A DNA stretch of 7,975 bases from JABMRW01 sp964396965 (GTDB lineage Bacteria; Chloroflexota; Dehalococcoidia; Dehalococcoidales; BS750m-G39): the NCBI GenBank assembly GCA_964396965.1, contig CAYNGD010000038.1, positions 1-7,975 on the forward strand, given 5' to 3'. Numbering within the stretch: the stretch's first letter is position 1; every line of letters begins with the position of its first letter. The position numbers were made by a program, and so were the translations under genes. The notes beneath the pieces were generated by a model. The model was not told the origin of the DNA and ran no database searches. It was given only the letters and a program-made list of their open reading frames with translations. This document shows, in pieces, positions 1 through 6,327 of the stretch.

Positions 1-239
1 CGGCCAAGAGTCTGGTCAAAATGGGGCAGGGGGTGGCCCTGCTGCTTGAGGACAACGTTATTGACGAGCTACGTGGTGGCAAGCTGAAGGCACTGCCCTT
101 TAAAGAAGATATAAAAATAGGTGTGGAAGTGTTGGTTCACCGGGATAATCCTCTCCGCTCCATCGGCACCAAGTTTATTTCCCTGCTCAGGCAAGCCTAC
201 AAGAACCGCGCCGTTCTTAAAGTCCTGCCTACTACCTGA
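1..239 (+). CDS. LysR-type transcriptional regulator, C-terminal fragment (5' partial)
   Basis: The reading frame is open from the first codon (position 3) to TGA at 237-239 and has lost its N-terminal helix-turn-helix to the window edge. The visible ~78 residues look like the last part of a LysR effector-binding domain: a 'GQGVALLLEDNV' stretch, then 'ELRGGKLKALPF', a beta-strand 'IGVEVLVHRD', and a final helix 'GTKFISLLRQAY'. This order (GxGxALLxE, ELxxGxLxxLPL, strand, terminal helix ending in a leucine-arginine pair) is typical of the family. LysR proteins bind a small-molecule co-inducer with this domain and usually regulate neighbouring genes. It lies 239 bp upstream of the dikinase genes in the same orientation rather than divergently, so a link to them is possible but not shown. 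An internal ATG at 21 is only a methionine within the domain. Confidence 0.72.
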   Translation, partial: AKSLVKMGQGVALLLEDNVIDELRGGKLKALPFKEDIKIGVEVLVHRDNPLRSIGTKFISLLRQAYKNRAVLKVLPTT

Positions 240-414
240 AAATTTTCGTCCCGTTCTGATTTTTTTCTGGAGGCGTACTTTTCCCACTGTCTTCGGCTGA
301 AGGCCGGCGTTGGTTATATTTTTACTTAATAATAATTTTAATGACTTCTTAGATTTTTACAGTATTTTCTCGGAGGCCTAAGGGCCATACCTCATTACAG
401 CTAAAAGCACGGTA

Positions 415-443
415 TTGATTATACTCAACCTCTACTATATACT
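415..443 (+). promoter_or_regulatory. sigma70-type promoter upstream of the split dikinase genes
   Basis: A -35 box TTGATT (415-420) and a -10 box TATACT (438-443) are separated by exactly 17 bp. Transcription would start near 450, giving a leader of about 29 nt before the ATG at 479. The match is good for a housekeeping promoter and lies in the only sizeable gap before the dikinase operon. The consensus was fitted by eye. Confidence 0.6.
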
Positions 444-456
444 GTCGATAATCGAC
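444..456. promoter_or_regulatory. Perfect 13-bp inverted repeat at the predicted start site (candidate operator)
   Basis: GTCGAT-A-ATCGAC is a perfect 6+6 dyad with a one-base centre. It begins immediately after the -10 box and covers the predicted +1. A dimeric repressor bound there would block promoter escape. It does not have the T-N11-A form usual for LysR sites, so another regulator may use it. As a hairpin it would be poor, because the loop is a single base, which favours a DNA-binding site. Confidence 0.45.
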
Positions 457-478
457 GCGGGGGGAAAGACTCCAGGAT

Positions 479-1519
479 ATGCACTCTAAAAAGCTTATCT
501 ATTGGTTCGACGAGCTGGGGAAGGAGCATAACGATATTGTAGGGAAAAAGAGTGCCAATCTGGGAGAGATGGTTCGAATGGGCTTGGCAGTTCCACCGGG
601 CTTTGCCGTTCCAATAGATATGTATCGGAAGTTTATTAAGGAAACCGGTGCCGAGGGTGAAATGTCCTCGTATATAAAAAAGTTTGACGAGACCAAAGGT
701 GCCGGGCTCCAAGTTTTTGAGGAGATGAGTGAAAAGCTCCGCAGCGTAATTGAGGCGAAAGAAATACTGCCTTCAGCTAGAGAATGTATAACTTCTTATT
801 ATACGGAGCTGTGCCATAAGACAGGAATCGAAAATGTGGCCGTTTCTATTCGCTCGGCGGGAACCGAAAGCAGGCCGGGAATGTTTGAGACCTATCTCAA
901 TGTGCGCGGGATTGAGGAGTTACTGGAAAAGGTAAAAAAGGTCTGGTCCAGCGCCTTCACGCCCCGCGCTATTGCCTTTCGCATAAATAAGGGACTACCC
1001 ATCCTCGGGGATGAGCTGGGGGTGGCCGTGCAGAAAATGGTTAATGCCCGTGCTTCTGGCATCGCTTTTACCATAAACCCGGTTGACGGTGACGCCTCTA
1101 AGATTACCATTGAAGCCAACTGGGGCCTGGGGGAGGGCGTGGTGAGCGGAGCGGAGAGCGTCGATACCTTCCAGGTGGAAAAGAACTTCCTTGAGATCGC
1201 CGCCAAACATACGGGCAATAAAAAGAGGGGAGTCTTTTACACAGAAGCGGGAGCCGATTGGGCTGATGTCCCCGCCGAGAAACGGTGCACACCTTGCCTC
1301 CTCGATGAAGAGGCTGTTGAAATAGCCAGGGTGGCCAAATCGGTAGAGGAGACCCTGGCATCGCCGCAGGACATGGAGTGGGTTATTGACCAGGATATAG
1401 ACTTTCCCCGCAACATTTTTTGGGTTCAGACCCGTCCGGCCAAGGTCGCCGCCAGGAAGGTCGAATCAGCCTCTAGTCATATCGCTGAATTGATAGCCAA
1501 AAAATATCAAGGCTTTTAG
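479..1519 (+). CDS. ATP-binding subunit of a split PEP-synthase-like dikinase (PpsB-like)
   Basis: The 346-aa product is a stand-alone PPDK_N/PEP-synthase ATP-grasp domain. Visible motifs, in order, are VGKKSANLGEM (21-31), the nucleotide-binding segment SIRSAGTESRPGMFETYLNV (123-142), GIAFTINPVDGD (194-205), EANWGLGEGVVSGAESVDT (212-230), DMEWVID (298-304) and a terminal FWVQTRP (314-320). These are the hallmarks of PEP synthase, pyruvate phosphate dikinase, rifampin phosphotransferase and phenylphosphate synthase subunit B. Such domains bind ATP and pass its beta-phosphate to a histidine on a mobile domain. The protein has no swivel domain, which the next gene supplies 41 bp downstream. The size (~38 kDa) agrees with PpsB of anaerobic phenol degraders. 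ATG 479 is chosen because the family N-terminus 'YWFDELGKEHND' follows directly. Its ribosome site is weak: AGGA is only 1 nt away, and a G-rich tract lies at 459-468. The substrate cannot be read from this subunit. Confidence 0.85.
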   Translation: MHSKKLIYWFDELGKEHNDIVGKKSANLGEMVRMGLAVPPGFAVPIDMYRKFIKETGAEGEMSSYIKKFDETKGAGLQVFEEMSEKLRSVIEAKEILPSARECITSYYTELCHKTGIENVAVSIRSAGTESRPGMFETYLNVRGIEELLEKVKKVWSSAFTPRAIAFRINKGLPILGDELGVAVQKMVNARASGIAFTINPVDGDASKITIEANWGLGEGVVSGAESVDTFQVEKNFLEIAAKHTGNKKRGVFYTEAGADWADVPAEKRCTPCLLDEEAVEIARVAKSVEETLASPQDMEWVIDQDIDFPRNIFWVQTRPAKVAARKVESASSHIAELIAKKYQGF

Positions 1520-1524
1520 GCCTT
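1509..1524 (+). other. Short intercistronic hairpin over the stop codon
   Basis: AAGGC (1509-1513) and GCCTT (1520-1524) form a 5-bp stem with a 6-nt loop that contains the TAG stop of the upstream dikinase gene. No U-tract follows, so it is not a terminator. It might modulate coupling or mRNA ends between the two subunit genes, or it may be chance. Confidence 0.25.
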
Positions 1525-1560
1525 AAGCAATTTAACTCTACCTGAAAGAAGGGGTGAGAT

Positions 1561-3261
1561 ATGAAAGAAGAGACAAAGGGACCGGTGAAACTGTGGGATG
1601 CGGTGCCGGGCTACGACTTTAACGAAGCGATTGACGTGCCTGAGATGCGTTCCTATTTTCATGACGGTGTGCATAGTGTGCCCCGTTTGACCCCGATGTA
1701 CAGTTGGTTTTACGGCCGGGCCAACCCCGTTGGCTCTCAGTATGCCTCTGAGACGCTGAGTATACCCACCTGTAAAGGCTGGTCCCAAAAAATCAAGGAC
1801 GGCTCGACCTATGTGGCCATGCATATCATCCAGGATAAGGAAGAGGTAGAGAGACGCGCGGGCAAATTCAAGGAGGCACTAGTTCCCTGGATTGAGGACT
1901 TCGACGGGCTGTGGGAAGGCTATAAGAAAGAGTTATTGGGCTTATATGATCACTTGAAGTCCCTCGACCTGGAAAAAGCCACCAATATCGACCTCCTCCA
2001 TCACTTATGGGACATGATCAGCACCTATCGTAGAATGTGGGAAATCCACTTTCTGGGAATGTACACCTCAATGAGTGCCCTGGCCTTAATTGAAGAGCAG
2101 GTGGCCCACTTTGGACTTACCTCCGAAAGCCCCGAATTCCAAAACATGTTCCGGGGCTTCGACAATAAGGTGTTTCAGGTTGACAAGCAAATGAGCCAGT
2201 TTGCTCGGGCTGCGGTCAAGGCGGGGCTGTCCGACCTGTTTAATAACAACAAGGCTGAGGATGTCCTGACCAAACTAGATGAGAGTGACGCCGGGCGGAA
2301 GTGGAAGAAAGATTTTTACGCATTCCTTCAGGATGAAGGGTGGCGGATGGTTCGTATGATGGACTTTGATGAGCCGTACTGGCTTGAGGAGCCCTCGGCT
2401 GCTATCTCCGTCATTCAGACTTTCGTCGGCAAAGGCGCCGATTTCGACCTTGATAAGGTAAGAGCGGAATTAATTGAGGGAAGAGAAAAAGCAATAGCGG
2501 AGCTATTACAAAAGGTACCTGAGGCAGAAAGGGAATGGCTCAAGGCGCTGATAAACCTGGGCGGGAAGGCAGGCTCGTATAGTGAGGAGCACGACCTTTA
2601 CTGCGAGCTCTACAGTCATGCGCTGATACGCCGCGGGCTTCTGGGGATAGGCCGGAGACTGGTACAGGCCGGAACCATTGATAGGCCCGACGACACCCTC
2701 TTTCTCAACCCCGATGAAATTGAGCAGGTTATGCTGGCCCCCGAGTTCCACAAACTACAGTATATAGCTAACAGGCGCCGTGCGGACTGGGAGCGGTTGA
2801 GGTTTAAGGAGACGCCCCCCGTATTTACCGAGAGGGCAGACATGAATGAAGCCGTGGGGAAGGACCTGCTCCCGTCAGGAGACGTAATTATCATCAAACT
2901 CGTCGTTGGCGAGATGCCCAAGGTAAAGCCAGAACTAAAAGCCGATATCTACGGCGTATGCGGGGCACCGGGGGTGGCTGAGGGAACGGCACGGGTTATC
3001 TTTACCTATGAGCAACTGGACGAAGTACTACCCGGCGAAATCCTGGTCTGTCCGGGAACAAACCCCGCCTGGACACCCATTTTTGGTGTAGTTAAGGGTG
3101 TGGTTGCTGATAGAGGAGGTACGCTCAGCCACACCGCTATCGTGGGGCGGGAATATCAAGTACCTACAATAGTAAACTGCTTTGAAGGCACAGAAAAGAT
3201 CAAAACCGGCATGAGAATAAGGGTTGATGCGACCCAGGGTGCCATCTATATCTTAGACTAG
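1561..3261 (+). CDS. Phosphohistidine/substrate-binding subunit of a split dikinase (PpsA-like)
   Basis: The 566-aa product has a long, mostly helical region (about 1-450) followed by a PEP-utilising mobile (swivel) domain (about 465-560). The swivel domain carries 'GAPGVAEGTARV' (468-479), 'CPGTNPAWTPIF' (497-508) and the catalytic signature GGTLSHTAIVGRE (519-531), with His524 as the predicted phospho-carrier. The protein ends just after this domain, so the pyruvate/PEP barrel of PEP synthase is missing. This order (acceptor domain, then terminal His domain) is that of phenylphosphate synthase PpsA and of the C-terminal two-thirds of rifampin phosphotransferase. With the preceding ATP-grasp subunit it should catalyse ATP + acceptor + H2O -> AMP + phospho-acceptor + Pi. 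A purine-rich ribosome site (GGGGTGAG, 1551-1558) precedes the ATG. No PpsC-like CBS protein and no UbiD-like carboxylase is visible, so phenol is not established as the substrate. Confidence 0.82.
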   Translation: MKEETKGPVKLWDAVPGYDFNEAIDVPEMRSYFHDGVHSVPRLTPMYSWFYGRANPVGSQYASETLSIPTCKGWSQKIKDGSTYVAMHIIQDKEEVERRAGKFKEALVPWIEDFDGLWEGYKKELLGLYDHLKSLDLEKATNIDLLHHLWDMISTYRRMWEIHFLGMYTSMSALALIEEQVAHFGLTSESPEFQNMFRGFDNKVFQVDKQMSQFARAAVKAGLSDLFNNNKAEDVLTKLDESDAGRKWKKDFYAFLQDEGWRMVRMMDFDEPYWLEEPSAAISVIQTFVGKGADFDLDKVRAELIEGREKAIAELLQKVPEAEREWLKALINLGGKAGSYSEEHDLYCELYSHALIRRGLLGIGRRLVQAGTIDRPDDTLFLNPDEIEQVMLAPEFHKLQYIANRRRADWERLRFKETPPVFTERADMNEAVGKDLLPSGDVIIIKLVVGEMPKVKPELKADIYGVCGAPGVAEGTARVIFTYEQLDEVLPGEILVCPGTNPAWTPIFGVVKGVVADRGGTLSHTAIVGREYQVPTIVNCFEGTEKIKTGMRIRVDATQGAIYILD

Positions 3262-3284
3262 CGGCCTACAGCCTGGCGGGCAAG

Positions 3285-3305
3285 GGTAAGATTATCAATC
3301 TTACC
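3285..3305. promoter_or_regulatory. Perfect 9-bp inverted repeat in the spacer before the Tm-1-like gene
   Basis: The arms GGTAAGATT (3285-3293) and AATCTTACC (3297-3305) are exact reverse complements around a 3-nt loop ATC, and a G-U pair could extend the stem by one. No U-run follows, so this is not an intrinsic terminator. It could be an operator for a dimeric regulator, or an mRNA hairpin that processes or stabilises the transcript between the dikinase genes and the next gene. Confidence 0.5.
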
Positions 3306-3328
3306 TCGGAAACAGCCTTCACTCCGAG
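3305..3328 (+). other. Second hairpin adjoining the first
   Basis: CTCGGA (3305-3310) and TCCGAG (3323-3328) pair perfectly around a 12-nt loop. This stem abuts the 3285-3305 dyad, sharing one base, so the two stems stand almost back to back, 14 nt ahead of the ribosome site at 3342-3348. It looks like part of a structured leader, but no known riboswitch is recognised. Confidence 0.3.
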
Positions 3329-3352
3329 CACAGGCACTAACAGGAGGGCGGC

Positions 3353-4588
3353 TTGGGCAAGAAATCGGTAATAGTTATGGGGACGCTAGACACCAAGGGA
3401 GAAGAAATACTCTTCCTGAAGCAGCAGCTGGAGCAGAAACAGTGCCCCGTGATTGTCGTTGATGTCAGCATGGGCGGCCAGCCCCCCTCCAAGGCCGACG
3501 TCAGCCCCGACGAAATCGCCCGTTTAGGCGGCAGCACCATCGAGGAAATCAGGGCCTCCAAAGACAGGGACTGGTTGACCCAAGCCATGGAAAAAGGGGC
3601 CACGGAGAAGGTCAAGCAGCTCTACGCCGAAGGTAAGGTCGGCGGGATTATGGCCATCGGCGGTTCCACCATGGCCCTCTTCGGAGCCAGAGTGATGAAG
3701 CTGCTCCCCTTCGGCATACCCAAGATCATCGTCTGCCCTGGCGTGATTCCAGCCCAGGTGCGCCGTCTCTACGACACCATGGACATGACTATAATGCAGG
3801 GCGTGGTCGATTTTGCCGGGCTCAACGAGCTGACGACGAGCGTGCTGGTTCGGGCCGCCGGGGCTATGTGCGGCGTGCTGGAGGGCTCTGGCGAGCCTAT
3901 CTCCAGCCTGCTTGAGAAATCGGTGGCTATAACCGAGCTCGGCTGGTCGAGCAACTGCGCCCGACTGGTCAAGCAGCACCTGGAAGAGATGGGCTACCGG
4001 GTCTATCCTTTTCACGCCCAGGGAATAGGCGATAGGGCCATGGAGGACTTGATAGTCCAGGGCTTCTTCAGCGGCGTGATAGATATCGCTACGGCCGGGG
4101 TCATTGAGGAGATCTTTCACGGTACCCGCGCCGCCGGGCCGAAAAGGCTTGAAGCCGCCGGGGAGAGAGGTCTACCCCAGGTCATTGCCCCCTGCAGTAT
4201 AAATATAACCAACGCCAGCCTGAGCCGAAGGCAGCCGGAGAAGTACGCCTCCAGAGAGAAAAAACTAAAACAGGACGAAGCCCGTATCGAGACGCGCTAC
4301 AACCGAGAAGAGCTGACCGCCGCCGCCGGGGTCTATGCCGGGAAACTGAATAAGGCCAGGGGGCCGGTAAAAATTCTCTTCCCGACCCGGGGCTGGTCTT
4401 CTCTGGACAGAGAAGGCTCGGTGCTGCATGCCCCTGAAGAAGACAAGGTATTCGTTGAGGAACTGAGGAGAAAGCTGAAGCCGGAAATCGAAATCGAGGA
4501 GCTGGACTGTCACCTTGAGGACGCTGAGTTCGCCCTGGCCCTGGTCGAGGCCTTCGTTAAGATGGTGCAGTCCCGGAATAAGGTGTAG
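3353..4588 (+). CDS. Tm-1-like ATP-binding / UPF0261 family protein, divergent
   Basis: The 411-aa length is normal for UPF0261 (about 400 aa). The N-terminal half (1-~180) begins with the family strand 'VIVMGTLDTKGEE' (6-18) and has the glycine loop 'AIGGSTMALF' (101-110) and 'VVDFAGLNELTTSVLVRAAGAM' split over 151-172. The C-terminal half (~190-405) has 'FHAQGIGDRAMEDL' (220-233), 'AAGPKRLEAAGERGLPQVI' (260-278) and 'GPVKILFPTRGWSSLD' (337-352). Relatives include the N-terminal domain of tomato Tm-1, and the bacterial members have no settled function. Several usually conserved segments differ here: the segment that in relatives reads roughly TVASGD is CPGVIPAQVRR (128-138), and the region usually containing a HN...MRT motif reads DEARIETRYN (308-317). 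The TTG start at 3353 is preferred because AGGAGGG (3342-3348) sits 4 nt upstream and the first beta-strand would be lost from the ATG at 3377. There is no signal peptide. It may be co-transcribed with the dikinase genes, 91 bp upstream. Confidence 0.8.
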   Translation: MGKKSVIVMGTLDTKGEEILFLKQQLEQKQCPVIVVDVSMGGQPPSKADVSPDEIARLGGSTIEEIRASKDRDWLTQAMEKGATEKVKQLYAEGKVGGIMAIGGSTMALFGARVMKLLPFGIPKIIVCPGVIPAQVRRLYDTMDMTIMQGVVDFAGLNELTTSVLVRAAGAMCGVLEGSGEPISSLLEKSVAITELGWSSNCARLVKQHLEEMGYRVYPFHAQGIGDRAMEDLIVQGFFSGVIDIATAGVIEEIFHGTRAAGPKRLEAAGERGLPQVIAPCSINITNASLSRRQPEKYASREKKLKQDEARIETRYNREELTAAAGVYAGKLNKARGPVKILFPTRGWSSLDREGSVLHAPEEDKVFVEELRRKLKPEIEIEELDCHLEDAEFALALVEAFVKMVQSRNKV

Positions 4589-4655
4589 CGCCGTGTAACA
4601 TTCATGGGCAAAAGACTATGGAACACGCTGAAAGGAACCAGAGCCTCACCAACAG

Positions 4656-4684
4656 TTGTAAATCTTGGTATTGCTAAACATAAT
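4656..4684 (+). promoter_or_regulatory. Promoter candidate for the small ORF-flavoprotein-SDR-cupin operon
   Basis: TTGTAA (4656-4661) and CATAAT (4679-4684) are spaced by 17 bp, with 4/6 and 5/6 matches to the sigma70 consensus. It lies in the AT-rich part of the 171-bp gap after the Tm-1-like gene. Transcription would start near 4691, giving a ~285-nt leader before the flavoprotein gene. The rest of the gap, 4589-4655, holds nothing I recognise. Confidence 0.5.
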
Positions 4685-4701
4685 TATTTGTAGTAACATT
4701 C

Positions 4702-4726
4702 GGGGGTCATTTTTAGACATGCCCCC
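4702..4726 (+). other. G5/C5 hairpin in the 5' leader
   Basis: GGGGG (4702-4706) and CCCCC (4722-4726) can pair, closing a 15-nt loop that contains a T5 tract. A T-G wobble could extend the stem. It would lie about 11 nt from the predicted transcript start and about 20 nt ahead of the small ORF's ribosome site. No U-run follows, so it is not a terminator. It may be a 5'-end stabiliser or a protein-binding stem. Confidence 0.35.
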
Positions 4727-4759
4727 TTGTCAGTAGAACCTCTAGGAAAGGACGTCAAA

Positions 4760-4933
4760 ATGGCCAAGGAGATACTCTACAACCTGGCCGAGCATGTAAC
4801 CGACGAACAGTACCTCGATTTCGCTACCAATGAGAAAGGCCCCGTACTGGAGGGTCTGCCCCCGGTAGAGAACTACGAACTGGTTAGAACAAAGGGAGTT
4901 TTGACGGAAAAGACTCCCTTTTTGTTTATATAG
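4760..4933 (+). CDS. Small ORF, 57 aa, hypothetical or leader peptide, with a terminator inside it
   Basis: ATG 4760 has a good ribosome site (AAAGGA, 4747-4752, 7 nt spacing) and is preferred to the TTG at 4727, which lies beside the G5/C5 hairpin and lacks a site. The product is acidic and soluble, with no membrane segment. It starts 'MAKEILYNLAEHVTDEQYLD', continues through 'GLPPVENYELVRTKGVLTE' and ends abruptly with the strand-like 'KTPFLFI'. I do not recognise a family. The abrupt hydrophobic end could mean the first half of a small alpha/beta-barrel protein of ~100 aa, cut short. The last 14 codons coincide with a strong intrinsic terminator (4891-4927). Reading past the TAG gives only 13 residues with no domain-like character. 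It precedes the flavoprotein by 44 bp. It may be a true small protein, a truncated remnant, or a leader ORF controlling attenuation. Confidence 0.5.
   Translation: MAKEILYNLAEHVTDEQYLDFATNEKGPVLEGLPPVENYELVRTKGVLTEKTPFLFI
4891..4927 (+). terminator. Intrinsic terminator embedded in the small ORF (possible attenuator)
   Basis: AAAGGGAGT (4891-4899) and ACTCCCTTT (4913-4921) are exact reverse complements. The stem extends inward by a T-G wobble and two T-A pairs to about 12 bp with a 7-nt loop (4903-4909). The 3' arm runs into TTTTTGTTT (4919-4927). This is a textbook rho-independent terminator. It lies between the promoter candidate at 4656-4684 and the flavoprotein gene at 4978, with the small ORF's stop codon 3 nt beyond the U-tract. 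Confidence 0.75.
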
Positions 4934-4977
4934 GCAGGTGTGGGGAGGGACGAAATATATCTACTAAAGGAGTAAAA

Positions 4978-6282
4978 ATGTTAGACCAGTCCAGTCAATG
5001 GTATAAATTGCAGTACCCAGAGTGTTTTGTTAATGAAGAGCTGCGGATGATGCAGAAGACGCTGGCTGACTTTGTTGACAAGGAGATTATGCCCGTCCGC
5101 GACAAGATTGACGATGACGTCACCCACGAAAAGGTTATTACCCCCATCCTGAAGAAACTGCAGGTAGGCCTGGGCTACCAGAAGAACAAGCTACCCAAAG
5201 ACTACGGTGGCAACCAGCAGCTTTCCATGGTCGGAGATGCCCTAATACAGGAGCAGCTGTCACGTGCTGACTACGGCATAAGCCTCCACAGTGCCTGCAC
5301 CGATTGGGGGTTGGTACCAGCTCTACTTGCCTATTTATCTCCTTCGCCGACGGGGAATGCCTGGGGCAAAGCCGTCTTCGATAAGTTCGCCCCTAAGTTC
5401 ACCGGTGATGAGCTGGCCGTCGCCTGCATGAATTTCAGCGAAGACGACTCCGCCTGCGATATCGAGAACCCGATGAACGAGGGAAGGACAATAAAGGTAA
5501 AGGCCGAGCTTGAGGGCAACGAGTGGGTGGTCAACGGCAACAAGCTGTGGGCCTCCAATGCCGGCATTGCCGACCTCAACTGTGTTGTCTGCAACATGGA
5601 CCCCAAGAAGGGCATAGACGGCTTTACCCTGGTCTATGTTCCCGAGCCCTGGGATGGGGTCTCCCACGGCGAGTTCGAGGTAAAGTGCGGGGCTAACGCC
5701 GACCGCAACACCCCCACCTACTTTGATAATGTCAGGGTACCCAAGGAATGGGGGATACAGGGGCCTGAGGCCTGGTTTATTTTCACCAATGCCGTGTCCG
5801 CCCCCATGGCTTTAAATGCCGCCAACGCCGTTGGTACTCTACAGGGGGCCCTAGACGTTCTGGTTGACTATACAGAGGGCAGGGTGGCGGGGGGCAAACC
5901 GGTCAGCCGCCACTTGCACGCAGCCATGATACTGGGCGAGATGGCCTCGTTTTTATCCGTGGCCAGAGCCGCCGTTCTGGAGACGGCCCACCAGTATGAC
6001 CATATGGATATCTACGGTATGTGGAACACAGAGAGTATGATGGCTAAGGGGCATGCCGTGCACGCCTATATCACCCGCACCGTGCCCGACCTGATTTCCC
6101 GAGGCTTAGAGCTGATGGGCTCCTTCGGCCTGGTCCGGGAAAACGGTTACGAGAAGTATTACCGCGATGCCGTAGTGCTCAAGATAGTCTTGGGTGGCTC
6201 GCACTTAGGTTACTTTGAGACCTGCAAGCAGTTCTACGACTTGGATTACTCCGCGTTTGGCCCGGGAAAGCTTCAGAAGTAG
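4978..6282 (+). CDS. Acyl-CoA dehydrogenase-fold flavoprotein lacking the canonical catalytic Glu
   Basis: The 434-aa product follows the acyl-CoA dehydrogenase plan: N-terminal helical domain (~15-140) with 'LPKDYGG' (72-78), middle beta domain (~145-260) with 'VVNGNKLWASNA' (184-195) and 'TPTYFDNVRVP' (245-255), and C-terminal helical domain (~265-425) with 'RVAGGKPVSRHLHAAMILGE' (302-321) and 'LELMGSFGLVRENG...YEKYYRDA' (377-398). Such enzymes use FAD to oxidise acyl-CoA thioesters and pass electrons to ETF. Several signatures are altered. The position of the catalytic Glu in 'YEGT' reads V-L-G-G (404-407), and the alternative helix-G position used by isovaleryl-CoA dehydrogenase aligns with Pro276. 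TEPxxGSD is replaced by FSEDDSACD (153-161), and about seven residues are inserted near 121-134. It may therefore act as a specialised dehydrogenase, hydratase, decarboxylase or other flavoenzyme. The strong AAAGGAG site (4966-4972) supports ATG 4978. SDR and cupin genes follow. Confidence 0.85.
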   Translation: MLDQSSQWYKLQYPECFVNEELRMMQKTLADFVDKEIMPVRDKIDDDVTHEKVITPILKKLQVGLGYQKNKLPKDYGGNQQLSMVGDALIQEQLSRADYGISLHSACTDWGLVPALLAYLSPSPTGNAWGKAVFDKFAPKFTGDELAVACMNFSEDDSACDIENPMNEGRTIKVKAELEGNEWVVNGNKLWASNAGIADLNCVVCNMDPKKGIDGFTLVYVPEPWDGVSHGEFEVKCGANADRNTPTYFDNVRVPKEWGIQGPEAWFIFTNAVSAPMALNAANAVGTLQGALDVLVDYTEGRVAGGKPVSRHLHAAMILGEMASFLSVARAAVLETAHQYDHMDIYGMWNTESMMAKGHAVHAYITRTVPDLISRGLELMGSFGLVRENGYEKYYRDAVVLKIVLGGSHLGYFETCKQFYDLDYSAFGPGKLQK

Positions 6283-6327
6283 AAAGGCCGAAAGCGGTAC
6301 GAAAGTTCCAAAACAGGAGGTACCGAT

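Noticed and set aside
238..270. Terminator for the LysR gene
   Set aside because: A T7 tract is present at 260-266, but no stem precedes it. GAAAATTTTC at 238-247 is a loopless palindrome. A CTTC/GAAG stem at 291-302 is not followed directly by a U-run.
1509..1570. The two dikinase genes as one gene broken by a frameshift
   Set aside because: The second gene has its own ribosome site and start, the 41-bp spacer is not coding-like, and a natural split of the same type is known in phenylphosphate synthase.
3524..4120. Reverse-strand 198-aa open frame opposite the Tm-1-like gene
   Set aside because: Its translation is compositionally odd (His/Gly/Asp rich) with no domain. The opposite strand carries a clear family protein over the same bases.
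4727..4759. TTG at 4727 as the start of the small ORF
   Set aside because: It directly abuts the C5 arm of a hairpin and has no ribosome site, whereas ATG 4760 has AAAGGA at good spacing.
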